In this document: positions 53,390 through 64,000 of the stretch, piece after piece | Layout: every line of letters begins with the position of its first letter | How positions within the stretch are numbered: the first letter of the stretch is position 1 | From: Microbacterium sulfonylureivorans | GTDB lineage: Bacteria; Actinomycetota; Actinomycetes; Actinomycetales; Microbacteriaceae | DNA length: 64,000 bases | Direction of reading: 5' to 3' | NCBI RefSeq assembly: GCF_003999995.1 | Contig: NZ_RJAD01000001.1 | Location: 1,488,001-1,552,000, forward strand | Translations under genes and position numbers: made by a program | Notes under the pieces: generated by a model | The model's database searches: none | What the model was told of the DNA's origin: nothing | What the model saw: the letters and a program-made list of their open reading frames with translations, nothing else

Positions 53390-55930
53390 ATGCCCCTCTC
53401 CCTCCTCGACGCCGTGCCGCGCGGCGCCGACGACGACACCGCCTATCTCGGGTTCGTCGAGTGGGCGGAGGATCGCGGGCTGACGCTGTATCCCGCGCAG
53501 GACGAGGCGGTCATCGAGATCGTCTCGGGGTCGAACGTCGTCCTGTCCACCCCGACCGGCACGGGCAAGTCGCTCGTCGCCGTCGCGGCCCACGCCGCCG
53601 CGCTCTCGCGAGGGGGGCGTTCCTACTACACGGCGCCGATCAAAGCCCTCGTGAGCGAGAAGTTCTTCGCCCTCGTCGACATCTTCGGGGCGGCGAACGT
53701 GGGCATGGTCACCGGCGACTCGTCGGTCAACCCCGAGGCCCCCATCATCTGCTGCACGGCCGAGATCCTGGCGAACCTCGCGCTGCGCCAGGGAGCCGAT
53801 GCGGCCGTCGACCAGGTCGTGATGGACGAGTTCCACTACTACGGCGACCCCGACCGCGGCTGGGCCTGGCAGGTCCCGCTGCTGCTGCTCCCGCGTGCGC
53901 AGTTCATCCTGATGTCGGCGACCCTGGGCGACGTCACCGCGATCGCCGACGACCTGTCCCGGCGCACCGGCCGCCCGACGGCGCGCATCACCGGCGTCGA
54001 GCGCCCGGTGCCGCTGCACTTCTCCTACGCGCGCACGCCCGTGCACGAGACCGTCGAGGACCTCCTGCACACCGGGCAGTCCCCGGTGTACATCGTGCAC
54101 TTCTCCCAGGCGGCCGCGATGGAGCGGGCGCAGGCGCTGTCGAGCACCCGCGTCGTCAGCCGCGAGCAGCGCGACGCCATCGCCGAGGCGATCGGCGGAT
54201 TCCGGTTCACGACCGCCTTCGGCAAGACCCTGTCGCGCTATGTGCGCGCCGGGATCGGCGTGCACCACGCCGGCATGCTCCCCCGCTACCGGCGTCTCGT
54301 GGAGACCCTCGCGCAGCGCGGGCTGCTGCGGGTGATCTGCGGCACCGACACACTCGGCGTGGGGATCAACGTGCCGATCCGCACGGTCATGGTCACCGCG
54401 CTCGCCAAGTACGACGGACAGCGGATGCGGCAGCTCAGCGCCCGCGAGTTCCACCAGGTAGCCGGCCGCGCAGGCCGGGCCGGCTACGACACCGCGGGGA
54501 CGGTCGTCGTGATGGCGCCGGACCACGAGATCGAGAACACCGCCGCGGTCGCCAAGGCCGGAGACGACCCGAAGAAGCTCAAGAAGGTCGTGCGCAAGAA
54601 GGCGCCGCAGGGCTTCGTCAACTGGAGCGAGTCCACCTTCGAGAGGCTCGTGGATGCCGAGCCCGAGCCGCTCGTGCCGCAGCTGCAGCTCACCGCGGCG
54701 ATGCTCATCAACGTCATCGCGCGCGGCGGCGACGTGTTCGCCAACGTGCGCTCGCTGGTGCGCGACAACCACGAGCCCCGCGCCCGGCAGTTCGAGCTCG
54801 CCCGGCGGGCGCTCGCCATCTTCCGCACGCTGCTCGCCGCCGACGTGGTCGAGATCCTGCCCGGCGGCGGCATCCGGCTCACCGTCGATCTGCAGCCGAA
54901 CTTCGCGCTCAACCAGCCCCTGTCGCCGTTCGCGCTCGCCGCGATCGGCCTCTTCGACCCCGAGGTCGAGCTGCGCCACGGTGCGGCGGCCGCCGGAGCG
55001 CCCGGAACCGCCGGCACCGGCCACTACGCGCTCGACGTCGTCAGCGTGATCGAGGCGACGCTAGACGACCCGCGCCCCGTGCTGTCGCAGCAGCAGTTCC
55101 TCGCCCGCGGCGAGGCCGTCGCCGCGATGAAGCGCGACGGAATCGAGTACGACGAGCGCATGGAGCTGCTCGAGGGCGTCACGTATCCGAAGCCTCTGGA
55201 GGAGCTGCTCGCGCAGTCGTACGAGGTGTTCGCGTCGAGCCAGCCGTGGATCCGCGACTTCGAGCTGTCGCCCAAATCGGTCGTGCGCGACATGTTCGAG
55301 CGCGCCCTGTCGTTCGCCGAGCTCATCAACCACTACCAGCTCGCCCGCAGCGAGGGACTGGTGCTGCGCTACCTCAGCGACGCCTACCGCGCGATCCGCC
55401 AGACCGTGCCGACCGAGGCGCAGACCCCGGACCTGCTCGACCTCGTCGCATGGCTCGGCGAGCTCGTGCGCCAGGTCGACTCGAGCCTCGTCGACGAGTG
55501 GGAGGCGCTGATCAACCCGGTCGACGACCCCACGGCGCCCGTGGTGCCGCCCGCGCCGCCGTCGGTGCTCACGAACCGCCGGGCGTTCCTCGTGCTCGTG
55601 CGCAACGAGCTCTTCCGCCGCGTGCAGCTGGCGGCCCTGCAGCGCGACGACGACCTCGTCGCCCTGGATCCGGACGTCGACTGGCCGGCCGCCCTCGACG
55701 CGTACTTCGACGAGCACGACGAGCTCCGCACGGGCGGACCGGCGAGGTCGCCGCGGCTCGTGACGATCGACGAGACGGATGCCGAGGCATCCGGTCTCTG
55801 GAAGGTGGAGCAGACGATCGACGATCCCGCGGGCGACCACGACTGGCGCATCCGCGGGGTCGTCGACCTCGCCGCGTCCGAGGAGGAGGGCACCGCCGTG
55901 GTGCGGATCACCGAGGTCGTGCGGCTGTAG
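53390..55930 (+). CDS. Superfamily II helicase of DUF3516 type
   Basis: An 846-residue DEAD/H-like helicase. It has Walker A TPTGTGKSLV, Walker B DEFHYYG, SATLGD (motif III), GTDTLGVGINVP and QVAGRAGRAGYD, then a long C-terminal DUF3516 domain of unknown role. ATG 53390 follows CAGACT by 6 nt. It is probably an RNA helicase, as in the Ski2/Mtr4-like family. Confidence 0.88.
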   Translation: MPLSLLDAVPRGADDDTAYLGFVEWAEDRGLTLYPAQDEAVIEIVSGSNVVLSTPTGTGKSLVAVAAHAAALSRGGRSYYTAPIKALVSEKFFALVDIFGAANVGMVTGDSSVNPEAPIICCTAEILANLALRQGADAAVDQVVMDEFHYYGDPDRGWAWQVPLLLLPRAQFILMSATLGDVTAIADDLSRRTGRPTARITGVERPVPLHFSYARTPVHETVEDLLHTGQSPVYIVHFSQAAAMERAQALSSTRVVSREQRDAIAEAIGGFRFTTAFGKTLSRYVRAGIGVHHAGMLPRYRRLVETLAQRGLLRVICGTDTLGVGINVPIRTVMVTALAKYDGQRMRQLSAREFHQVAGRAGRAGYDTAGTVVVMAPDHEIENTAAVAKAGDDPKKLKKVVRKKAPQGFVNWSESTFERLVDAEPEPLVPQLQLTAAMLINVIARGGDVFANVRSLVRDNHEPRARQFELARRALAIFRTLLAADVVEILPGGGIRLTVDLQPNFALNQPLSPFALAAIGLFDPEVELRHGAAAAGAPGTAGTGHYALDVVSVIEATLDDPRPVLSQQQFLARGEAVAAMKRDGIEYDERMELLEGVTYPKPLEELLAQSYEVFASSQPWIRDFELSPKSVVRDMFERALSFAELINHYQLARSEGLVLRYLSDAYRAIRQTVPTEAQTPDLLDLVAWLGELVRQVDSSLVDEWEALINPVDDPTAPVVPPAPPSVLTNRRAFLVLVRNELFRRVQLAALQRDDDLVALDPDVDWPAALDAYFDEHDELRTGGPARSPRLVTIDETDAEASGLWKVEQTIDDPAGDHDWRIRGVVDLAASEEEGTAVVRITEVVRL

Positions 55931-55987
55931 CCGCGTGCCCGGCGGCGAGCGCCGGGGTTGCGCGGGCCGGGCGGCGAGCGGGCGCCA

Positions 55988-56087
55988 TGTGCGATGACTC
56001 CGCCTGGTTTCCCCCGGGCCGGCGGGCCCGTGCGGAAACACGCCGATTGTCCCCACCGGGGCGCGGCGCAGGCGGAGTCATGGCACA
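55988..56087. repeat. Long inverted repeat after helicase
   Basis: Arms 55988-56006 and 56069-56087 (19 bp, one mismatch, core ATGACTCCGCCTG) enclose a GC-rich 62-nt loop with its own hairpins. It is the same design as the inverted repeat at 14343-14419 and is just downstream of the helicase stop. Confidence 0.7.
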
Positions 56088-56121
56088 GGGGTGCGGCGGC
56101 GACGCCGGAGCCGGTCCGCTG

Positions 56122-56262
56122 GACCCGGGGCCGCGGCATCCGATCACCGCAGGGACGACCCGGGGCTGCGGCATCCGATCACCGCAGGGACGACCCGGGG
56201 CTGCGGCATCCGATCACCGCAGGGACGACCCGGGGCTGCGGCATCCCGCTCACCGCAGGGAC
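56122..56262. repeat. 35-bp tandem repeat, four copies
   Basis: Copies start at 56122, 56157, 56192 and 56227; the last is one base longer. Each contains CTGCGG or CCGCGG with CCGCAG and can fold into a short hairpin. Repeats are contiguous without spacers. Together with the inverted repeat this fills the 353-bp gap 55931-56283 between two convergent genes. Confidence 0.85.
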
Positions 56263-56283
56263 ACCTCGGGCCGGGGCAACCGG

Positions 56284-57156
56284 TCAGGCGAGCCCGAGCC
56301 CTCCGTCGCTGCTGAGGACCTGCCCGACGACCCAGGCGCCGTCCGGCGTCGACAGCCACGCGATGAGCCGCGCGGGGTCGTCGGGGTGGCCGAATCGTCC
56401 GAACGGCGTCGCGCGCACGAGTTCGGTGAGCTCCTCGAGCGGCCGGTCGGTCGTCTCCGGGTCGAGGTAGCCCGTGTTGACCGGCCCGGGGTCGATCGTG
56501 TTGAGGATGATGCCGAGGTCGAGCAGCTCGGCGGCGACCGTCTTGGTGATGCCGGCGAGCGCGGCCTTGCTCGTGGCGTAGGCGACCTCGCCGCGCATCG
56601 GGCCGTGGATCTGGCCGGAGGTCATCCAGAACACGCGCCCGACCGGCTCGGCGAAGGGCTCGGTGCGCCCGGTGCGCTCGCCCGGCCGTGCGCCGGGAGC
56701 GGGCGAGCCGTGCAACGCGGCGAACTCCCGGGTCAGCAGCAGGGTCGACCGCGTGTTCGCCGCCCAGAAGCCGTCGAGCCGCTCGGCCGTCATGTCGAGG
56801 ATCGACCCGTCTCCGCCGCTCTGCGCGTGGTTGCAGACGAGGATGTCCAGTCGGCCGGTGAGTCCGCGAGCGGCATCGACCAGGCGCGAGATCTCGGCGG
56901 CGTCGCGGAGGTCGGCGCTCAGATCGCCGAGGGATGCCTCGGGCGTCAGCGCTTCGCGCAGCCCCGCGCGGACTGCGTCGAGATCGTCTCCGCCCCACGG
57001 CTGATCGGCATCGTGGGGACTGTAGTGGTGGATGAACACGCTCGCACCGAGGCGGGCGAGCTTCGAGGCGACGGCGAAGCCGATGCCGCGGCGGCGGGAG
57101 ACGCCGGTGACGAGGGCGGTCTTCCCGTGAAAAGGGAGGGGAGCCGAGGAGAACAT
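56284..57156 (-). CDS. SDR-family oxidoreductase
   Basis: A 290-residue short-chain dehydrogenase. The nucleotide motif TGVSRRRGIGFAVA, the NNAG equivalent CNHAQ, and the active site YATSK are visible, followed by IDPGPVNTGY. Start ATG 57156 has GAAAGG about 7 nt upstream. The substrate is unknown. The tandem repeats lie directly after its stop. Confidence 0.87.
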   Translation of the reverse strand: MFSSAPLPFHGKTALVTGVSRRRGIGFAVASKLARLGASVFIHHYSPHDADQPWGGDDLDAVRAGLREALTPEASLGDLSADLRDAAEISRLVDAARGLTGRLDILVCNHAQSGGDGSILDMTAERLDGFWAANTRSTLLLTREFAALHGSPAPGARPGERTGRTEPFAEPVGRVFWMTSGQIHGPMRGEVAYATSKAALAGITKTVAAELLDLGIILNTIDPGPVNTGYLDPETTDRPLEELTELVRATPFGRFGHPDDPARLIAWLSTPDGAWVVGQVLSSDGGLGLA

Positions 57157-57432
57157 GCAGGGCCTTTCGGATGCCTCGTCCCGCGCCGACGGCAGTGCAT
57201 CGAGCGGCGGGGCCGAGCGGGCGCGCGACGGCGCCGGTTGACAGGGTGGCGGAGGCGGGTCAACGGCATTGCATGACCCCGACAATACCTCGGGGGCACC
57301 GCGGTGACCGGTGGGGCGCCCCGAACCCCGACAGCGGTCGGCGGTTCCTCCCCAGACGGCGGGGTCGCGCGGACGTCCGAGAGTCGGTCGGCGCCGCCTG
57401 CGCCGTCGGACGCCCGGGCTACCCTGGGAGCG

Positions 57433-59418
<1,986 letters not shown>

Positions 59419-59468
59419 CCGCGGGTGCGGCCACCGGCCGGTGCCGCGGGCTGCGGCATCCGTCGGCG

Positions 59469-59540
59469 ATGTATCTCCTCCTCAGCGGAGCCCCTCCTCA
59501 TCAGGGGGCGCCCGCCCCCGGTCATCCGAGGAGGAGACAT
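59469..59540 (+). promoter_or_regulatory. Leader hairpin that can hide the ribosome site
   Basis: TCTCCTCCTC (59474-59483) is perfectly complementary to GAGGAGGAGA (59528-59537), the ribosome site of the zincin gene. ATG at 59469-59471 can pair with CAT of the start region. A GGGGGC/GCCCCC hairpin (59504-59519) lies inside the loop. Confidence 0.5.
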
Positions 59541-61830
59541 GACCATCATCGACAACGAGTCCGGCATCGACGCCGCGCTCTTCGATCGGATTCCGATCCC
59601 GACCGACGACCTGGACTTCTTCCCGCGGCGGTTCGCGTCCGCGAGCGGAACCTACGTCATCCGACGGCTGCCCCTGCCGTTCACCCGCACCACGTCCGAG
59701 TCCGACGGCGCCGCCGATACCGCCGATGCCGCCGACGCGGTCGAGGGGCCGCCGATCGCGTTCTCGCCTCTCGTGCTCCGCGAGGAGCTCCGGCTCGACG
59801 TCGATCGTCACTTCCCGCAGATGACGGCGAGCGGCACGACGATCTCGCTGCTGTCGAAGCAGAAGTCGTGGATCGCGAAGGTCGCCAAGACGGGCAAGTG
59901 GCGGTACGCCGGACCCATCTGGTACACCGACGGCTTCGGTGCCGGAGGCTTCGCGTACGACCGCGTCGACATCAAGGTGACACCGTCGTTCTTCGGCCTC
60001 GGCGGTCATGCGACCGTCGTGTTCACCGGTCCCGGGGGGAAGTCGCTCACCCGCAAGTATCCGTTCGAGACCGCGTCGTTCCACCCGGTGCAGTTCGAGT
60101 TCGACTCGACCAGCGACTCCGAGCCGGTCACGCAGATCGGCACGCACGACCACCCGAACCGGCCGGCCTCGCTCGCCTCCGAGACGCTGTCGATCGAGAC
60201 CGTGTTCCGGCGGGCGGGCTTCGACGTCAGCACGGCGGCCGCGGGCAGCGTGCCCATCAGCGGCGCCGGTGCGAACACGACGTGGAGCGACGCCGAGATG
60301 CACGACGCGATGCAGACGTACTGGTCGCGTTTCGCCGACGCCCCGCAGTGGGCGCTCTGGACCTTCTGGGCGCGCCAGCACGATCAGGGTCACAGCCTCG
60401 GCGGCATCATGTTCGACGACATCGGGCCGAACCATCGTCAGGGCACGGCGATCTTCACGGACTCGTTCATCAGGGACGTGCCGGCGGGGGATGCCGCGCC
60501 CGCGGCGTGGGACAGCCGCATGAGGTTCTGGACGGCCGTGCACGAGATGGGCCACGCGTTCAATCTCGCCCACGCATGGCAGAAGTCTCTGGGGACGCCA
60601 TGGATCCCGATGGCCGACCAGCCGGAGGCGCGCTCGTTCATGAACTACCCGTACTTCGTGTCGGGCGGTCAGGCCGCGTTCTTCTCCGACTTCGCGTACC
60701 GCTTCTCGGACGAGGAGCTGCTGTTCATGCGGCACGCGCCGTCGCGCTTCGTGCAGATGGGCAACGCGGACTGGTTCGACAACCACTCGTTCGAGCAGGC
60801 GTTCAGCGAGCTCCCGCCGGCCGAGTATCGGCTCGAGGTGCGCGCGAACCGTGAGACGGCCGTGTTCGACTTCCTGGAGCCGGTCGTGCTCGAGCTGAAG
60901 CTCACGAACACGAGCGGCGAGCCGAAGATCGTGCACGCCGACCTCCTCGACCCGCAGCACGTGCTCACGATCGTGTCGTCGCCGGGCAAGGAGCCGCGGC
61001 AGTGGATGCCGTACGCCCGCACCTGCGCCGACGCGGCGGCGAGCGTGCTGCCCGCGGGCGGCGCGGTCTACGCGTCGCTGCCGGTGTTCGCGGGCCTCAA
61101 CGGCTGGGACGTCTCCGAGCCCGGCTCGTACGACGTGATCGCCGTGGTCGAGATCGACGGACGGCCGCTGCGCAGCGAGCCGTTCTCGCTGCGCGTCGCG
61201 TCGCCGCGGTCGTACGAGGAGGCCGGGCTCGCGGGTGCGGTGTTCACCGAGAGGGTCGGTCGTGCGCTGGCGTTCGACGGCACGGCAGTCGACACCGTCG
61301 CGAACGACACGCTCCTCGAGGCGATCGACCGGCTGCCCGACTCACGCATCGCGATCCACGCGGCTGCGGCGATCGCCCGACCGCTCGCGCGGGACTTCAA
61401 GGTGCTGCAGATCCCCGAGGGGGCCGACGCGCAGAGCTCGGTGGCCGACGCCGGCGGTGCGATCCGCACGCGAGCGGCTCACCTCGACGAGGCCCTGGCG
61501 CTGTCGGAGCGCGCGCTCGTCACACCGGCGGCCGCCGAGTCGCTCGGCCACATCCGCATGCACGGCCTGGTCGATTCGATCACCGCCGACGCGGCGCGGG
61601 AGGGGGCGGATGCCTCGGCCGCGGCGATGCAGCGCGAGATGCACGACGTGTTCGCAGCGCGCGGGGTCCTCCCTCGAGTGCTCGAGGAGGTCGAGCAGAA
61701 GGCCGAGTCGTTCGAGCCGGCGCGGACACGGTCGGCAGGGACGAGGTCGACGTCGTCGGCTGCGAAGGCGACGCCGAAGCGCCCGGCGGCGAAGTCGACC
61801 ACCGCGCGGAAGGGCACGGCGAAGAAGTGA
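59539..61830 (+). CDS. Uncharacterised zincin (metzincin-like) protein with basic tail
   Basis: A 763-residue protein without a signal peptide. At residues 335-345 it carries HEMGHAFNLAH, a zinc-binding HEXXHXXXXXH motif, with a methionine in SFMNYPY (Met368) resembling a metzincin Met-turn; the usual Gly of HEXXHXXGXXH is Asn. Residues 425-560 are beta-rich. The last 35 residues are Lys/Ala/Thr-rich and histone-like. ATG 59539 is set by GAGGAGGAG upstream. It overlaps the next small gene (GTGA). The function is unknown; a cytosolic or DNA-associated protease is inferred. Confidence 0.8.
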   Translation: MTIIDNESGIDAALFDRIPIPTDDLDFFPRRFASASGTYVIRRLPLPFTRTTSESDGAADTADAADAVEGPPIAFSPLVLREELRLDVDRHFPQMTASGTTISLLSKQKSWIAKVAKTGKWRYAGPIWYTDGFGAGGFAYDRVDIKVTPSFFGLGGHATVVFTGPGGKSLTRKYPFETASFHPVQFEFDSTSDSEPVTQIGTHDHPNRPASLASETLSIETVFRRAGFDVSTAAAGSVPISGAGANTTWSDAEMHDAMQTYWSRFADAPQWALWTFWARQHDQGHSLGGIMFDDIGPNHRQGTAIFTDSFIRDVPAGDAAPAAWDSRMRFWTAVHEMGHAFNLAHAWQKSLGTPWIPMADQPEARSFMNYPYFVSGGQAAFFSDFAYRFSDEELLFMRHAPSRFVQMGNADWFDNHSFEQAFSELPPAEYRLEVRANRETAVFDFLEPVVLELKLTNTSGEPKIVHADLLDPQHVLTIVSSPGKEPRQWMPYARTCADAAASVLPAGGAVYASLPVFAGLNGWDVSEPGSYDVIAVVEIDGRPLRSEPFSLRVASPRSYEEAGLAGAVFTERVGRALAFDGTAVDTVANDTLLEAIDRLPDSRIAIHAAAAIARPLARDFKVLQIPEGADAQSSVADAGGAIRTRAAHLDEALALSERALVTPAAAESLGHIRMHGLVDSITADAAREGADASAAAMQREMHDVFAARGVLPRVLEEVEQKAESFEPARTRSAGTRSTSSAAKATPKRPAAKSTTARKGTAKK

Positions 61831-62126
61831 TCCCGATCCACATCGAGTTCCAGGAAGGCTGGGAGGGCACCCGCGTCCTCGTCCGCGTCGACGACGCCCT
61901 CCCGGCCGAGCTGGAGCCCCGCACGCGGATGCAGACCGGGTTCGCCGCGGCCCTCGTCGTCGAGGTGGACCCCGGTCCCCACGTGATCGCGGTCGAGCTG
62001 GTCGACGCCGCGGTCAGCGCCGAGCACGCGCTCGACGTCGTGGCCGAGACATGGCTCGGGGTCTCGCGGAGCGCCCCCGACGCCGTCTCGTTCCGCGAGC
62101 AGCCGACGCTGTTCGGCTACGTCTAG
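61827..62126 (+). CDS. Small beta-rich partner protein of the zincin
   Basis: A 99-residue acidic protein (IPIHIEFQEGWEGTRVLVRVDD) that appears to form an all-beta Ig-like domain. GTG 61827 overlaps the zincin stop by four bases, so the two are co-translated. No family recognised; an inhibitor, chaperone or substrate-binding partner is possible. Confidence 0.65.
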   Translation: MIPIHIEFQEGWEGTRVLVRVDDALPAELEPRTRMQTGFAAALVVEVDPGPHVIAVELVDAAVSAEHALDVVAETWLGVSRSAPDAVSFREQPTLFGYV

Positions 62127-62247
62127 ACGGACGCGACGCGGGGCAGCAGGCTCGCCGTCGGCCACTGCCGCAGGCCCGGCCGCGGGCTGAGCATGTAGGC
62201 CGCACCGGTGAGGGCGTCAATCCGGATCGGGTCGGCGCCCTCCGGTG

Positions 62248-62754
62248 TCAGCGGGCTGCGGCCTCGAGCGTGCCGGTGACCTCGCCGGCTGGGTCGAAGA
62301 TCACGCACTGGACCTCGCGGTCGTCCTCGGTGGTCCAGCTCTCCTCGGTCGGGCTGATGGTCCACCAGTCGAGCGCGGACTCGTCGTAGCCGATCCCGAC
62401 GAACTTCTCGAACAGAGCGTCGCACTCGGCGATGCTCCCCTCTCCGATGCTCTCGTCGCCGGGCCAGTCCCCGTCGGGGAGCGCGTAGGAGCCGAAGACT
62501 TGATTGGTGTGCGGCTCGTCGCACGGGATGACAGGCAGACTCGCGAACTCCGCGGCTTCTACGTCGTCGAAGCAGTCGCCAACACGGAGGGCGAAGACGT
62601 CTTCGTTGCCGGCTTCGACGACCTCTTGTGTCGTGTCGTCGCGCGAGGCGTCGGGCCCGTTCACGACGTCGTTGACCACGAGGCCGCCGATTCCCACACC
62701 GAGGAAGACCGCGCCCGCGGCGAGACCCTTCTTCAACCTGTCCGACATTGCCAT
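62248..62754 (-). CDS. Membrane-anchored septum-formation-like protein
   Basis: A 168-residue protein with one N-terminal membrane helix (about 12-30, AGAVFLGVGIGGLVVNDVV) and an extracellular domain with a conserved pattern VGDCFDD, IPCDEPHTNQVFG typical of the septum formation/DUF4190-neighbour family. Four cysteines probably form disulfides. ATG 62754 has GGAG upstream. Function uncertain. Confidence 0.75.
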   Translation of the reverse strand: MAMSDRLKKGLAAGAVFLGVGIGGLVVNDVVNGPDASRDDTTQEVVEAGNEDVFALRVGDCFDDVEAAEFASLPVIPCDEPHTNQVFGSYALPDGDWPGDESIGEGSIAECDALFEKFVGIGYDESALDWWTISPTEESWTTEDDREVQCVIFDPAGEVTGTLEAAAR

Positions 62755-62858
62755 CCGCTGTCTCCGCTCGACCGCCACCACCGACGGTCGGTTTCGACTC
62801 GCCTCAGAGAGGCTAAGGCAACGGGGTCGCGGCGCTCGCCACCTGTGGACAGCGAGAG

Positions 62859-64000
62859 TCAGGCGGGCGGGAACGAACGCACCCGCTCGACCCGGAGCAC
62901 GTGCGGCAGCGCAGCGGTGTCGCGAATGCCGTCGGGCCGCGGGAACTCGTAGACGTCGAGCATGAACTGCACCGGATAGTCGATCGACTGCACCACCGTC
63001 TTCACCCAGGTGCCGTCGATGAAGAAGCGCACCCGCTCGGGCGTCCACTCGACGGCGTAGTCGTGCATCGCGGTCAGGTCGCCGTCGATCCGGATCTTCT
63101 CGAAGTCCTCGCGGAGTCGAGGATCGTTCTGCGGCTTGACGCCGACGCCCACCCAGCCTCCGTCGTCGTCGAGCTCGCCGCCGAAGATCTCGGCGATGCA
63201 CAGCTCTCCGCAGTCGTCGGGACGCTCCTCGAAGCCGATCGGCCAGAACGCGACCATCACATCGCGGTGCTTGACGGCGGCCAGGCGTACCTCGATCACA
63301 CCGTGGCGCACGAGCCAGCCCCGCTGCTCGGGCTGCTCCTCGCGCACGACGAGCCCGTCGCGGAATCGGTGCTGGCCGACGTCGCTGCTGACCGGCCCGG
63401 AGAACTGACCGGTCTGCAGGTGCGACACCCGGAGGTCGCCGTCGAGCTCGGGCGCCCAGGGCGGGGTGTCTTCGCCGACGCGCAGCTCGAGCCCACCGCC
63501 GCCGAGGCTCCAGCGCGCCCGCGTCGCCTCGCGGGACGCCCAGTGCGGCGTGTAGAACGGCCACCACCTCGCCTCATCGAGCAGGTCGCCGTCGAACTGC
63601 TCGTCGACCCCGGGCTGCCGCCCAGCGAGATCGAGCGGCGACACGTCGAGCAGCCAGTTGTTGAACGTGAGCTCGCCGCCGCGCCAGGGCGCGGTCGCCG
63701 ATCCGCGATGCTCGAACCCGGCTCCGCGGCACAGCGCATTCGACCCCGCGTTGTCGACGCCCGGATATGCGACGAGCAGCCCGCGGCGACCGTCGGCGAC
63801 GACCAGCCGGATGAGCTGCCGCAGCGCCTCTCTCGCGACCCCGCGCCCCTGCCAGTCCGGCTCGACGCTCCACCCGGTCTCGAAGGCGGGCACGCCGTCG
63901 TGCTCGGCCTGCCAGTACCCGATGCCGCCGGCGGGCACGCCGTCGACGTCGATGCGCAGCATGCACGCCTCGCGGCTCGCGTTGAGCCGCAGATACCGCG
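62859..64000 (-). CDS. GNAT-GH16-like fusion, 5' end cut by window
   Basis: The reading frame is open to the window edge. The N-terminal part is a GNAT domain (GWSVEPDWQGRGVAREALRQLI, GVDNAGSNALCRGAGF). After about residue 130 a GH16-like beta-jellyroll follows, with GELCIAEIFGGE at the position of the GH16 EXDXXE active site (the middle Asp replaced) and VEWTPERVRFFIDGTWV. This combination of acetyltransferase and glucanase-like domain is rare and its role unknown. Confidence 0.8.
   Translation of the reverse strand, partial: RYLRLNASREACMLRIDVDGVPAGGIGYWQAEHDGVPAFETGWSVEPDWQGRGVAREALRQLIRLVVADGRRGLLVAYPGVDNAGSNALCRGAGFEHRGSATAPWRGGELTFNNWLLDVSPLDLAGRQPGVDEQFDGDLLDEARWWPFYTPHWASREATRARWSLGGGGLELRVGEDTPPWAPELDGDLRVSHLQTGQFSGPVSSDVGQHRFRDGLVVREEQPEQRGWLVRHGVIEVRLAAVKHRDVMVAFWPIGFEERPDDCGELCIAEIFGGELDDDGGWVGVGVKPQNDPRLREDFEKIRIDGDLTAMHDYAVEWTPERVRFFIDGTWVKTVVQSIDYPVQFMLDVYEFPRPDGIRDTAALPHVLRVERVRSFPPA

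Noticed and set aside
56122..56262. CRISPR array
   Set aside because: 35-bp repeats directly adjacent, no spacers and no cas genes.
53461..57276. A 1,271-codon plus-strand frame overlapping the DUF3516 helicase
   Set aside because: Shadow of the helicase frame with low-complexity Arg/Ala sequence, running on through the repeats.

Overview
The window is chromosomal DNA from a very GC-rich actinobacterium, most likely a Microbacteriaceae member of Microbacterium type. The evidence is the codon and GC pattern, an actinobacterial gene set (DUF3073, an SCP2-like protein, paired crcB, an intein-bearing Rv2578c-type radical SAM protein, a TipA-type MerR regulator), and many leaderless start codons. 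At least nineteen genes have a TANNNT-like -10 box exactly 6 (twice 7) nt before the start codon. I saw no rRNA, tRNA, CRISPR array, insertion sequence or prophage gene. The only mobile unit recognised is an intein.

Region 1-9,300 holds housekeeping genes: a cut-off DHA2 exporter, two DUF202 membrane proteins, the purine genes purD (-) and purM-purF (+) with small genes between them, a CynX-like MFS protein and DUF3073. Region 9,400-15,300 carries stress and regulatory genes: a universal stress protein, a PadR/DUF4097 operon with twin operators, a TipA-like MerR gene with a classic 19-bp-spacer promoter and an apparent internal start for a short form, a Rho_N protein, topoisomerase IB and a heterodimeric fluoride channel pair. 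Region 15,300-26,450 holds a long RND exporter with an acidic His/Asp-rich tail, two DUF998 paralogues flanking a monooxygenase-like protein, a DEAD-box helicase whose N-terminus is built from near-perfect 66-bp repeats, and a divergent TetR/hydrolase pair around two operator copies.

Region 26,450-32,350 contains the intein-split radical SAM gene behind a LexA-like box, a VanY-type carboxypeptidase, an acyl-CoA dehydrogenase, a YjbR protein and a PIN-like protein. Region 32,540-41,490 is one tightly overlapping eight-gene sugar operon: a lipoprotein solute-binding protein, two permeases, two ATPases, a ROK repressor, a GH4 glycosidase and a BadF-type sugar kinase. It looks like uptake, phosphorylation and hydrolysis of an oligosaccharide. 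Region 41,500-46,650 holds small enzymes (methyltransferase, two GNATs, VOC, ArfB, an S11 carboxypeptidase, a 2H phosphoesterase).

Region 46,640-51,900 is a minus-strand cluster with an MBL hydrolase, a siderophore-interacting protein and an ECF transporter (T, fused A-A, S). Two overlapping DtxR/IdeR-like boxes lie between the S and A-A genes, so an iron or iron-chelate import role is proposed. Region 51,900-59,420 has a pirin, a GNAT, a DUF3516-type helicase, 35-bp tandem repeats, an SDR and RecQ. Region 59,500-64,000 is the least ordinary: a 763-residue uncharacterised cytoplasmic zincin with a lysine/alanine-rich tail, overlapping a small partner gene and preceded by a leader that can pair with its own ribosome site; a septum-formation-like protein; and a GNAT-GH16-like fusion cut by the window edge.
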